Shown here: piece by piece, positions 34,048 to 42,180 of the stretch
Layout of the letters: every line of letters begins with the position of its first letter
Position numbering within the stretch: position 1 is the first letter of the stretch
Assembly (NCBI RefSeq): GCF_023702225.1
Contig: NZ_JAMQCO010000002.1
Location: forward strand, 124,001-188,000
Length of the DNA stretch: 64,000 nucleotides
Source of the DNA: Aureimonas altamirensis
Lineage (GTDB): Bacteria; Pseudomonadota; Alphaproteobacteria; Rhizobiales; Rhizobiaceae
Direction: 5' to 3'
The notes under the pieces: model-generated
What the model saw: the letters and a program-made list of their open reading frames with translations, nothing else
What the model was told of the DNA's origin: nothing
Databases searched by the model: none
Made by a program: the position numbers and the translations under genes

Positions 34048-35304
34048 ATGGCGCATAGTTTTCGGCAGGATCGTCCGACGGGGCGTGGCGGACCGAGAAT
34101 CCTGATCTATAGCCACGATACGTTCGGCCTTGGCCATCTGCGGCGCTGCCGCGCCATCGCCAACCGGCTGGCCGGCTCGATGGACGACGCCTCCATCGTC
34201 ATCATCTCCGGCTCTCCCATCGTCGGCCGCTTCGACTTCGAAGACGGCGTGGATTACGTGCGCGTGCCGGGCGTGGTGAAACAGGCGAATGGCGGCTACA
34301 CGACCTCCAACCTGCGCCTGTCGCTGGACGAGACCGTACAGATCCGCCGCTCCGTCATCATGGCCACGGCGCGCAGCCTCAACCCCGACCTCCTGATCGT
34401 CGACAAGGAGCCCGCCGGCTTCCGCGACGAGTTGCTGCCGACGCTGGAGCATCTGAAGGCGACGGGTGCGCGCATCGTGCTGGGCCTGCGCGACGTTCTG
34501 GACGACGCCGCTGTCATCGTGCCCGAATGGGAGCGCAAGGGCGCGACGCAAGCGCTTTCCGCCTTCTACGACCACGTCTGGGTGTACGGCCTGCCCGAGA
34601 TCCACGAGCCGCTGGCTCCCTTTGCGCTGGCCGAACGGTTGCAGAAAGAAATCATCTATACCGGCTATCTCAGGCGGGACCTGCCCCAGGTCTCGGCCAC
34701 TGCCGCCTACCCGCCGGTCACGCGCAAACCCTATGTTCTCGTCACGACCGGCGGTGGCGGCGACGGCGAAGGGCTGATCGACTGGACCCTTTCGGCCTAC
34801 GAGGCCGACCCGTCCCTGCCCCTCGGCGCGCTCATCGTCTTCGGACCCTTCGTCCCGCCCGAACAGCGCGCCGGCTTCATGGAGCGCGTGGCCCGCCTGC
34901 CCGACGTGGAGGCGATCACCTTCGATTCCCGCATCGAGCATCTCATCGCCAACTCCGAAGGCGTCATCGCCATGGGCGGCTACAACACGTTCTGCGAGAT
35001 CCTGTCCTTCGACAAGCGGTCCGTCATCGTGCCGCGCCGCACGCCGCGCATGGAGCAGACCATCCGCGCCGCGCGCGCGGCCGAGCTGGGCCTCATCTCC
35101 TGTCTGGACGGCGCTGGACTGGAAGACGGCGCTCACCGCAACCCGCATTTGATGGCCGATGCCATCCGCGCCCTCCCCACACGCCCGAAACCTTCGGAAA
35201 AGACCCTGCCAAGGCTGCTTGATGGACTGGATACGATCGACGCAACGGTGCGAGGCTGGTTCTCCAGCCCCTCGGAAGAACCGGCCCGAACCGCCAGCCG
35301 GTAG
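34048..35304 (+). CDS. Glycosyltransferase family 28-like protein (MurG fold)
   Basis: A 418-residue GT-B glycosyltransferase with ILIYSHDTFGLGHLRRCRA at the N-terminus (the glycine-rich acceptor loop), VLVTTGGGGDGEGLIDW after the inter-domain linker, and ANSEGVIAMGGYNTFCEILS at the nucleotide-sugar donor site. ATG 34048 has GGAG 7 bases ahead. An upstream in-frame GTG 34024 behind AAGGAGG would add eight residues and is an alternative. It is the first gene of the polysaccharide region. The next glycosyltransferase starts inside its 3' end, so the two are made together. Confidence 0.85.
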   Translation: MAHSFRQDRPTGRGGPRILIYSHDTFGLGHLRRCRAIANRLAGSMDDASIVIISGSPIVGRFDFEDGVDYVRVPGVVKQANGGYTTSNLRLSLDETVQIRRSVIMATARSLNPDLLIVDKEPAGFRDELLPTLEHLKATGARIVLGLRDVLDDAAVIVPEWERKGATQALSAFYDHVWVYGLPEIHEPLAPFALAERLQKEIIYTGYLRRDLPQVSATAAYPPVTRKPYVLVTTGGGGDGEGLIDWTLSAYEADPSLPLGALIVFGPFVPPEQRAGFMERVARLPDVEAITFDSRIEHLIANSEGVIAMGGYNTFCEILSFDKRSVIVPRRTPRMEQTIRAARAAELGLISCLDGAGLEDGAHRNPHLMADAIRALPTRPKPSEKTLPRLLDGLDTIDATVRGWFSSPSEEPARTASR

Positions 35305-36553
35305 AATCGCCGTCGTCCTGAAGGGCTATCCCAGGCTTTCCGAAACCTTCATCGCACAGGAAATCCTGGGGCTGGAACGGCTGGGCTTCCGGCTGGACAT
35401 CTGGTCGCTGCGCCGCCCGACGGACAGTGCACGCCACCCGATGCACGAGCAGATCGCAGCGCCGGTTGCCTACCTGCCGGAATATCTGAAAGACGATCCG
35501 ATGCGGGTGTGGCGCGGATTGCTGGCGCTTCCCCGGCAAGCGGGCTTTCGGCGCTTCGTTCGCACGGCGCTTGCCGATCTGAGGCGAGACCCGAGCCCCA
35601 ACCGGCTGCGGCGCATCGGCCAGGCGGCGGTTCTGGCACGGGAACTTTCGCGGGACGTCACGCAGCTCTACGCGCACTTCCTGCATACGCCGGCCTCCGT
35701 TGCCCGCTACGCGGCGCAACTGCGCCAGCTCCCCTTCAGCTTTTCCGCCCATGCCAAGGATATCTGGACGACGCCCGACTGGGAAAAGCGCGAAAAGATC
35801 GCCGACAGCATCTGGGGCGTCACCTGCACGCGGCAGGGCCATGACGAACTCGTGCGCCTGTCGCCCGGCGGCGACAAGGGCCGCGTGCGCCTGGTCTATC
35901 ACGGGTTGGACCTCGGTCGCTTCCCGGCGCCGCCACGCCGCGATGGTGGGGGAAACGGATTGGATACCCCGGTCCGGCTGGTCAGCATCGGACGCCTTGT
36001 CGCCAAGAAAGGCTATGACGACCTGCTGCAGGCCCTGGCCATGCTGCCTGCGGGAGCGAACTGGCGCCTGACGCAGATCGGCGGCGGAGAACTGGCGAAA
36101 CCGCTTGCGCAAACAGCGGTGCGGCTTGGCCTGGCCGACCGGATCGACTGGCTGGGAGCGCGCCCGCAAGGGCAGGTCATCGAGGCGCTGCGGGCGGCGG
36201 ATTTGTTCGTGCTGGCATGCCGCGAAGGCGACGGCGGAGACCGGGACGGGCTGCCCAACGTCCTGATGGAAGCGGCGACGCAAGGGTTGCCGATCCTGTC
36301 GACGGATTTCGCCGGCGTCCCGGAGTTCGTCACCGATGGGGTGGAAGGCCTGCTTGTTCCGCCGCAGGATCCGGCGGCGCTGGCCGCCGCGCTGACGCGG
36401 CTGATCGGGGAGCCCGCATTGCGTCTGCGCCTGGGGGCGGCGGCCCACGCCCGTGTGACGGGCGACTTTTCCGCCGGCGCCGGTATCGGCAGGATCGCCG
36501 CGCTCTTGACGCAGGACGGCGTCGGTCAGCGGGCGGAAACGCGGGTCAGATAG
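35222..36553 (+). CDS. Glycosyltransferase family 4 protein
   Basis: A 443-residue GT-B transferase. The N-terminal domain opens with RIAVVLKGYPRLSETFIAQEI. The C-terminal GT4 domain has RLVSIGRLVAKKGYDDLL and the donor-binding EX7E region GLPNVLMEAATQGLPILSTD. ATG 35222 lies 83 bases inside the previous gene with an AAGG ahead; no later start precedes the first beta-strand. The 3' end overlaps a small minus-strand gene by 28 bases. It probably adds a sugar in surface polysaccharide assembly with its neighbour. Confidence 0.85.
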   Translation: MDWIRSTQRCEAGSPAPRKNRPEPPAGRIAVVLKGYPRLSETFIAQEILGLERLGFRLDIWSLRRPTDSARHPMHEQIAAPVAYLPEYLKDDPMRVWRGLLALPRQAGFRRFVRTALADLRRDPSPNRLRRIGQAAVLARELSRDVTQLYAHFLHTPASVARYAAQLRQLPFSFSAHAKDIWTTPDWEKREKIADSIWGVTCTRQGHDELVRLSPGGDKGRVRLVYHGLDLGRFPAPPRRDGGGNGLDTPVRLVSIGRLVAKKGYDDLLQALAMLPAGANWRLTQIGGGELAKPLAQTAVRLGLADRIDWLGARPQGQVIEALRAADLFVLACREGDGGDRDGLPNVLMEAATQGLPILSTDFAGVPEFVTDGVEGLLVPPQDPAALAAALTRLIGEPALRLRLGAAAHARVTGDFSAGAGIGRIAALLTQDGVGQRAETRVR

Positions 36554-36756
36554 GCCTCGGCAAGCCGGGCATTCTCGCACTCGTCGGCACGGTGATGGCC
36601 GGCCACGCAAGAGGCCTGCACCTCGGCGCGCATCGGCTCGTTCGCCACCAGGCTCGCGACGCTCTCGGGAGGCGATTTGAGGAAGAGAAGGCACAGGACG
36701 CCTACGCCGATCGCCAGGCGGCAGCCTGTTTTCATCACGGTTGCAGAACCAATCAT
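36526..36756 (-). CDS. Small exported protein with EexN/TrbK-like cysteine motif
   Basis: A predicted 76-residue protein. A hydrophobic N-terminal segment (TGCRLAIGVGVLCLLFL) would act as signal or anchor, then SLVANEPMRAEVQASCVAGH and a second Cys in ADECENARLAEAY. The spacing of the two Cys and the NA pair recalls the small entry-exclusion-like lipoproteins often found in rhizobial genomes. No function can be assigned. It overlaps the 3' end of the glycosyltransferase by 28 bases. The start has only a weak ribosome-binding site, so ATG 36735 is possible. Confidence 0.55.
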   Translation of the reverse strand: MIGSATVMKTGCRLAIGVGVLCLLFLKSPPESVASLVANEPMRAEVQASCVAGHHRADECENARLAEAYLTRVSAR

Positions 36757-36842
36757 CGTATCTTTTCGATCGCTCGGAGTTACTTGCGGCGGGCTATATG
36801 TCACCACTTTTTAACCATTGCAACCCCCCGCCCCGGCCGGGC

Positions 36843-36871
36843 CTTTCCGGGCCTCGGTAAGGCCCGGAAAG
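36843..36871. terminator. Hairpin terminator downstream of the glutathione transferase gene
   Basis: CTTTCCGGGCCT (36843-36854) and AGGCCCGGAAAG (36860-36871) form a perfect 12-base stem around CGGTA, 9 bases past the stop of the minus-strand glutathione transferase. No long T-tract follows, so its efficiency is uncertain. Confidence 0.6.
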
Positions 36872-36880
36872 CTTTCTGCA

Positions 36881-37753
36881 TCAACCCTTTGCGCGGGCCG
36901 CCAGCGCTGCGTCGATATCAGAGGCCGTGTGCCTTTCCCGCAATCCGGGCCCCTTTTCGCCGTCATTGCTGTTCACGATCCGGCCGCGCTGCACGGCGGG
37001 CCGCGCGCCGACCTCGTCCACCCAGCGGCGCAGGTTGGCATAGGCGTCGACACCGAGGAACCGGCCGGCGTTGTAGGCCTCGTTGTTCATCAGCGCGCCC
37101 AGCCAGGGCCATGCCGCGATATCGGCGATGGTGTAGGAATCTCCACCCAGATATCGCGCCTCGCCCAAGCGCCTGTCGGCGACATCCAGCAGCCGCTTCG
37201 TCTCCATGGCGTATCGGTTGATCGGATATTCCTGCGCAAAAGGCGCATAGGCATAGAAATGCCCGAACCCGCCTCCGATGAACGGCGCCGAACCCTGCAG
37301 CCAGAACAACCAGTTCAACGCCTCCGTCCGTTCCGGACCGGAGGCCGGCAGGAACTTGCCGAACTTGTCGGCGAGATGCAGCAGAATGGCGCCGGATTCG
37401 AACACGCGGACCGGCTTCTCTCCCGAACAGTCCAGGAGTGCCGGGATCTTCGAATTGGGGTTTACCGCCACGAAGCCGCTGGAGAACTGGTCTCCCTTGC
37501 CGATATCGATCATCCAGGCGTCGTATTCGGCGCCGCTTTCGCCGGCGGCCAGCAACTCCTCGAGCATGATGCCGGCCTTCTGGCCGTTCGGCGTCGCGAG
37601 GGAGTAAAGCTGCATCGGGTGGCTGCCGCGCGGAAGCTCTGCCTCGTGCCTAGCGCCGGCGGTAGGGCGGTTGATGGATGACCAGCGCCCCGCATCCCCG
37701 GCGGGCGGGCTCCAGATCTCGGGCGGCGTGTATCCGGCGTTTTGGTCGCTCAT
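36881..37753 (-). CDS. yghU: Glutathione S-transferase family protein (YghU-like disulfide-bond reductase)
   Basis: A 290-residue glutathione transferase of the Nu class. The N-terminal extension (PPEIWSPPAG...WSSINRPTAGARHE) and LYSLATPNGQKAGIMLEELLAAG with the TPNGQK motif are specific to YghU/YfcG-type enzymes, which reduce disulfides and peroxides with glutathione. FESGAILLHLADKFGKFLP follows, and the helical C-terminal domain runs to the end. GGAAGGA precedes ATG 37753. It appears to be a single gene with a hairpin after it, unrelated to the sugar genes around it. Confidence 0.9.
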   Translation of the reverse strand: MSDQNAGYTPPEIWSPPAGDAGRWSSINRPTAGARHEAELPRGSHPMQLYSLATPNGQKAGIMLEELLAAGESGAEYDAWMIDIGKGDQFSSGFVAVNPNSKIPALLDCSGEKPVRVFESGAILLHLADKFGKFLPASGPERTEALNWLFWLQGSAPFIGGGFGHFYAYAPFAQEYPINRYAMETKRLLDVADRRLGEARYLGGDSYTIADIAAWPWLGALMNNEAYNAGRFLGVDAYANLRRWVDEVGARPAVQRGRIVNSNDGEKGPGLRERHTASDIDAALAARAKG

Positions 37754-37781
37754 TGCTTATCATCCTTCCATTCGTCGGTCT

Positions 37782-39116
37782 TCAGGCCTTGACGACGCGG
37801 CTCATGTCCGCACCGGCCTTTTCGAAGGCGTTGCGCGTATCGATGCCCAGCTTCATCACCGAGGCGATCCGCGCATAGTCGACTCCGCCATGGTCCGTCG
37901 CCACAAGCACGGCGTCAAAGGACGCGATGCCGTCATCGTCGAGCAACCGGGAGGCACGTCCCGCAAGATGGGGATGCTCCCGCGTCTTCGGCAACACCGG
38001 GACATGCGGATCGTGATAATCGACATGCGCACCGCGCTCCTCCAGAAGGTCGATCAGGCGCAGCGATGCGCTTTCGCGCGTGTCCTCGACGTCGGGCTTG
38101 TAGGCGACCCCAAGCACGAGGATCCGTGCGCCGTTGAGGCCGCGCCCGCAATGCCTGTCCAGCGCCTCGGCCGTCGCCCGCACCACATGGCGCGGCATAT
38201 CGGTGTTGATCTCGCCGGCCAGTTCGATGAACCGTGTGGCTATATCGTACTCCCGCGCCTTCCATGTCAGGTAGAAGGGATCGATTGGAATGCAGTGTCC
38301 GCCAAGCCCGGGGCCGGGATAGAAGGGCATGAAGCCGAACGGCTTGGTCTTCGCCGCCTCGATCACTTCCCAGATGTCGATGCCCATCGCTCCGTAGACG
38401 AGCTTCAGCTCGTTCATCAGGGCGATGTTGACGGAGCGGAAGATGTTTTCCGTCAGCTTGACCGCCTCCGCCACCCCCGGCGAGGAAACCGGCACGACGG
38501 CCTGCATGGCCGCGCCGTACAGCGCGCTTGCCAGCCGCAAGGCATCCGGGCCGTCGCCCCCCACGACCTTCGGTATGTCGCGCGTCCCGTAATCCCGGTT
38601 CCCCGGGTCTTCCCGTTCCGGCGAAAAGGCCAGGAAGAAGTCCTTGCCGGACAGCATTCCGCCGCCCTCGAGGATGGGCTTGACCAGCTCCAGCGTGGTC
38701 CCCGGCCATGTCGTGGATTCCAGCACGATCAACTGGCCGGGCCGCAGGGATCGGGCGATCTGGCGAACCGACCGCTCGACGAAGGACAGGTCGGGCTCGC
38801 GGTGGCGCGTCAGCGGGGTCGGCACGCAGATCAGGATCGCGTCCGCCTCGCCGGTCCGGGCGAAATCCACCGTGGCCTCGAAGCGCCCTTCCCGGAGTGC
38901 CGCGCCCAGCGCCTCGCCGGAAATGTGCGTGAAACCGCTTTCGCCCCGGTTCAGAAGTGCGACACGATCCGGGTTGATGTCGAAGCCGAGGACCGGAAAG
39001 CCTGCCCGGCACATGGCAAGCGCCAGCGGCAGGCCGACATAGCCGAGGCCGATGATGCCGACTTTCGCGCGGCGCGCCTCCAGGGCCTGCGCCAGTGCAT
39101 TCGCCATATCGGTCAT
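37782..39116 (-). CDS. UDP-N-acetyl-hexosamine dehydrogenase (WbpA/TviB/WecC type)
   Basis: A 444-residue nucleotide-sugar dehydrogenase that oxidises C6 of a UDP-sugar to a uronic acid with NAD. The Rossmann loop is VGIIGLGYVGLPLA. The catalytic Cys is in PGLGGHCIPIDPFYLTW, the GGHC form typical of UDP-GlcNAc/ManNAc-type enzymes rather than the GGSC of UDP-glucose dehydrogenase. VLGVAYKPDVEDTRESAS marks the C-terminal domain. It overlaps the preceding transferase gene by 4 bases, with GGAG ahead of ATG 39116. It supplies an acidic amino sugar for the polysaccharide. Confidence 0.9.
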   Translation of the reverse strand: MTDMANALAQALEARRAKVGIIGLGYVGLPLALAMCRAGFPVLGFDINPDRVALLNRGESGFTHISGEALGAALREGRFEATVDFARTGEADAILICVPTPLTRHREPDLSFVERSVRQIARSLRPGQLIVLESTTWPGTTLELVKPILEGGGMLSGKDFFLAFSPEREDPGNRDYGTRDIPKVVGGDGPDALRLASALYGAAMQAVVPVSSPGVAEAVKLTENIFRSVNIALMNELKLVYGAMGIDIWEVIEAAKTKPFGFMPFYPGPGLGGHCIPIDPFYLTWKAREYDIATRFIELAGEINTDMPRHVVRATAEALDRHCGRGLNGARILVLGVAYKPDVEDTRESASLRLIDLLEERGAHVDYHDPHVPVLPKTREHPHLAGRASRLLDDDGIASFDAVLVATDHGGVDYARIASVMKLGIDTRNAFEKAGADMSRVVKA

Positions 39117-40987
39117 TGCTTGCTCCACAAGTCGTGCGCCGCGCGAAACCGCACGGCCGGATGCCCGGCCGTCAGGGCCAGCAACCTGTCGACGAAACGC
39201 CATGTCGCTCCGTCATGGATGAGATGATGTGTCAGAAGGCCGACCGGCTCGCTTGCATCGGCCAGATCCATGATCCGTGTGACAAGCTGCGCGGGCTCGG
39301 CCAGCCGCTTGCCCCCACGCCAATCCACCGGATCGATATGGGTATTGTGGACGCAAAGCCCTGCAAGGCGATCGGAGCCACGCAGACCGAATGTCGAAAG
39401 CCCTTCGAAACCAATGGCCTGAAGCTGCTTTATAATGTCCTGGTCGATCCTGTTCCATGGCGGCACCATGACCGGCAGGGCCTTGCCGCCGAAGGCGTTC
39501 CGGTGCCGGACCAACCCTTCGCGCAGCGGCGTAATGAAAACATCCGGCGGTGCATGGCCCAGTTCCTGCCTCTTGGCGCCCGCCGGCGCGTTGTCCCGAT
39601 GCTCCAGCCCATGCAGCAGGATATCGACCCCCGGCTCGCCACGCAGGAGAGCAGGCAGCGCCGGGCGGATGAGGAACGGGCTTACGGCCAGCGCCAGCGG
39701 CACGCCGTGTCGCTGCCGCAGGGCCAGCAGACGGCGTAGCTGCGGCGTGTCGTCGGCCGCGTCGTCGTCGCGCCACCAGAGCTCCATGACGGCCCCTTGC
39801 GCATGGAGCGTATCGAGCCTTTCGGCCAGCGCCACCAGGGACGCCTCCGCCGCGTCGCGCCGGCGCACTGCCGCCTCCGCGATCCGGACAGTCTGCCGGG
39901 CGCCATCCGGCGACGCGCCGGGCACCATTCGCGGCAGTTTCAGGCCAGCGCGCACGCCGGCCAAGATGGCAGATCCGCTCGGATCCGCGGCATCCAGCAG
40001 CATGGCCGCGCCACTGGCGGCCAATGCCTCGGCACGCAGGCGTTGCTCCTGCTCGCCACCATCTTCGAAGGGTACGAGAATGGCAGGCGTTCCGGCGGCA
40101 GCCAGATCGGTGGCCGTGTTGTAACCGGCCTGGCTGACGGACAGGCGGGCGGCTGCCAGAAGGGCCGGGAAATCCGGCCGCGCCCGCTCCACCCGTGCGT
40201 TCGACGGCGCACCGGCCAGAAGGCTTTGCATGTCCCGTTCGCCGACGCCGGCCCCCACGAGAATATGCCAGGAAAGATCCGGTGCGGCATGCGCCGCCGC
40301 GACTGCGGCACGGAACAACGGCAGGGCCGCCGCGCTGCCGCCGCCCGAAACGAGGACGTCACCGCCGCCTTCGGCGCTCGGCGCTGCGCCGCGCTGTCTC
40401 GCCACGTATCCCGTATAGGCGAGGAAGGGCTCCAGCCGCTCGCTGACGGGCCACGAACGTGACAAAGGCGTTCGTGCGGCATCGCCGTGGACGAGCACCG
40501 CGTCGTAATGCTCGACGATGCTGGCCTCGGCGCGCTCCGCCTTCTGCGGCCGCGATGGCGGATTCAGGATATCGCGGACCGATGCCATCACGACGGGGCG
40601 CGGCCCCGCCCCTTCGACATAGTCGAGTAATGCTTTAAATTCGAAGCGCAATGCATTGCGCCCAAACGGAAATGTTTCCGTTATGATGCAGTCCGGCCTG
40701 AAGTCGGCTGCGTATCGCACGAGGCGTTCGGCGCGGGCCTCCAGATAAGCGGGGGTGACGGGCCCATCATGCTCGTCGCGCAGGTTCACGAAATCCGTAC
40801 CTTCTGCGTAAACGGCCGGCAATTGCGCCGTCTGAACGCCCCTGCCGGGGCCATGATGGGATTGTCGTCGGCCTCCGGATACGAGGAGCACCGCATGCCC
40901 GGCATCGGCAAAGGATTCGGCCAGGGCGGCGGCGCGGGCGAGATGCCCGACGCCGAGCAGATGGGTTACGGCGATCAGGACACGCAA
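39113..40987 (-). CDS. Glycosyltransferase fused to polysaccharide deacetylase-like domain
   Basis: A 624-residue two-domain protein. Residues 1 to about 390 are a GT28/MurG-like transferase (VLIAVTHLLGVGHLARAAAL; DVLVSGGGSAAALPLF; SVSQAGYNTATDLAAAGTPA). Residues about 395-624 are a NodB-type deacetylase-like domain with WWRDDDA and HGLEHRDN, which fit its metal Asp and His pair. The start is a TTG at 40987: GGGAG lies 7 bases ahead, it overlaps the upstream gene by 13 bases, and it places the first beta-strand at the N-terminus. Joining sugar addition to N-deacetylation suggests synthesis of a partly deacetylated amino-sugar polymer. Confidence 0.8.
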   Translation of the reverse strand: MRVLIAVTHLLGVGHLARAAALAESFADAGHAVLLVSGGRRQSHHGPGRGVQTAQLPAVYAEGTDFVNLRDEHDGPVTPAYLEARAERLVRYAADFRPDCIITETFPFGRNALRFEFKALLDYVEGAGPRPVVMASVRDILNPPSRPQKAERAEASIVEHYDAVLVHGDAARTPLSRSWPVSERLEPFLAYTGYVARQRGAAPSAEGGGDVLVSGGGSAAALPLFRAAVAAAHAAPDLSWHILVGAGVGERDMQSLLAGAPSNARVERARPDFPALLAAARLSVSQAGYNTATDLAAAGTPAILVPFEDGGEQEQRLRAEALAASGAAMLLDAADPSGSAILAGVRAGLKLPRMVPGASPDGARQTVRIAEAAVRRRDAAEASLVALAERLDTLHAQGAVMELWWRDDDAADDTPQLRRLLALRQRHGVPLALAVSPFLIRPALPALLRGEPGVDILLHGLEHRDNAPAGAKRQELGHAPPDVFITPLREGLVRHRNAFGGKALPVMVPPWNRIDQDIIKQLQAIGFEGLSTFGLRGSDRLAGLCVHNTHIDPVDWRGGKRLAEPAQLVTRIMDLADASEPVGLLTHHLIHDGATWRFVDRLLALTAGHPAVRFRAAHDLWSKQ

Positions 40988-42093
40988 GACCGGCTCCCTT
41001 GCGCCGTCAGCCGCCGCAGGCAGGCAGATACCGACGATGCGGCGGCCTCGATGTGATGACGGCTGCGCGCCAGCTCCGCCGCGCCGCGTCCAAGCGCGGC
41101 AAGACGCTCCGGGCCCGACAACAGGCCGCCGAGGGTGCGCGCATAGGCGGCGATGTCGCCTGCCGGGACGAGATATCCGCTCACACCGTCGGCGACCACT
41201 TCGCCGACCCCGCCATAAGCCATGGCAAGGCTTGGACAACCGCTGGCGGCAGCCTCCAAATAGGCCATGCCGAAGGCTTCGTTCACACCGGGCCAGACGA
41301 GGAGGTCGCTTCGGCGGTAGAGCGCGCCAAGGCCGGCAGCGTCCAACCGCCCCGGAAACGCCACCCGCTCGCCGAAGGGCGAAAACAGGGCCTCGACCTG
41401 TGCCTGCGCCGGCCCGTCCCCTGCGATCTCGATCCGCCATCCGTCCGGAACAAGCCGCAGCGCTTCGGCGAGCAGGCCGTAGGAAGCGAGTTTGTCGCCT
41501 GTCCGCATCATGGCCGCGCAGGCCAGCCGGACCGGTGTGCCGATGCTCCGGCCGGCCTTGCAAGGCCATTCGGATGTATCGACGAATGGTGGAAGGGCAA
41601 GGATGTCCCGCACGCCGACGGCCTTCAGCCCGGCGCGGTCGCGGCCGTTCAGCAGCAGGTGAAGGTCGGCGGTACGGTTGGCCTCGTCCGCCAGCGCCGA
41701 GAAGCGCGCATAGGGCCCGCTGCCCCGCTTGCCCGCGCTGGAACCCTCGGCAACCACATAGGGAATACCGAAATGGGCGCTGACGCGCGGCCCGATCAGA
41801 TCCGGAGCCTTGTAGTAGTTGTGATAGGTAAACCAGGCCGAAGGCGGCGGCCCGGCAACGAGGCGCCGCACCTCACTCTCGGCCTGCGACAGGATCGCAT
41901 CCTGCGCATCGGCCGCGCCGACGCCGTCACGGCTGGAAAAACGCGTCGCAAGCACCGGGGATGTGCCTGCCAGTTCGAGCGCGCGCATCCACAGGCGCGC
42001 CATGGTCCGGTCGCCGGAGGGCACCGGATGGTCCGGCGCCTTCATTGGTGCATGAAAGGCGACCGGACCGTTTCGAGACGCTGATGAACGCAT
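40975..42093 (-). CDS. Glycosyltransferase family 4 protein
   Basis: A 372-residue GT-B transferase. VAFHAPMKAPDHPVPSGDR forms the acceptor-side loop, and the C-terminal GT4 domain has GRLDAAGLGALYRRSDLLVWPG and EAFGMAYLEAAASGCPSLA, the EX7E motif. The ATG at 42093 (GTG 42108 is also open) leaves the canonical first strand intact. It starts 87 bases from the divergent pseudo-ABC gene and overlaps the fused transferase-deacetylase gene by 13 bases. It belongs to the same sugar-assembly operon. Confidence 0.83.
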   Translation of the reverse strand: MRSSASRNGPVAFHAPMKAPDHPVPSGDRTMARLWMRALELAGTSPVLATRFSSRDGVGAADAQDAILSQAESEVRRLVAGPPPSAWFTYHNYYKAPDLIGPRVSAHFGIPYVVAEGSSAGKRGSGPYARFSALADEANRTADLHLLLNGRDRAGLKAVGVRDILALPPFVDTSEWPCKAGRSIGTPVRLACAAMMRTGDKLASYGLLAEALRLVPDGWRIEIAGDGPAQAQVEALFSPFGERVAFPGRLDAAGLGALYRRSDLLVWPGVNEAFGMAYLEAAASGCPSLAMAYGGVGEVVADGVSGYLVPAGDIAAYARTLGGLLSGPERLAALGRGAAELARSRHHIEAAASSVSACLRRLTAQGSRSCVS

Positions 42094-42180
42094 GCTCGCA
42101 CTTCGCACAAGAAACGACTACCTGTCGTACTTCTCCGCTGCTAGCGTTGGCAAGGCAGCTACGCAGGTAACGAACCGTTC

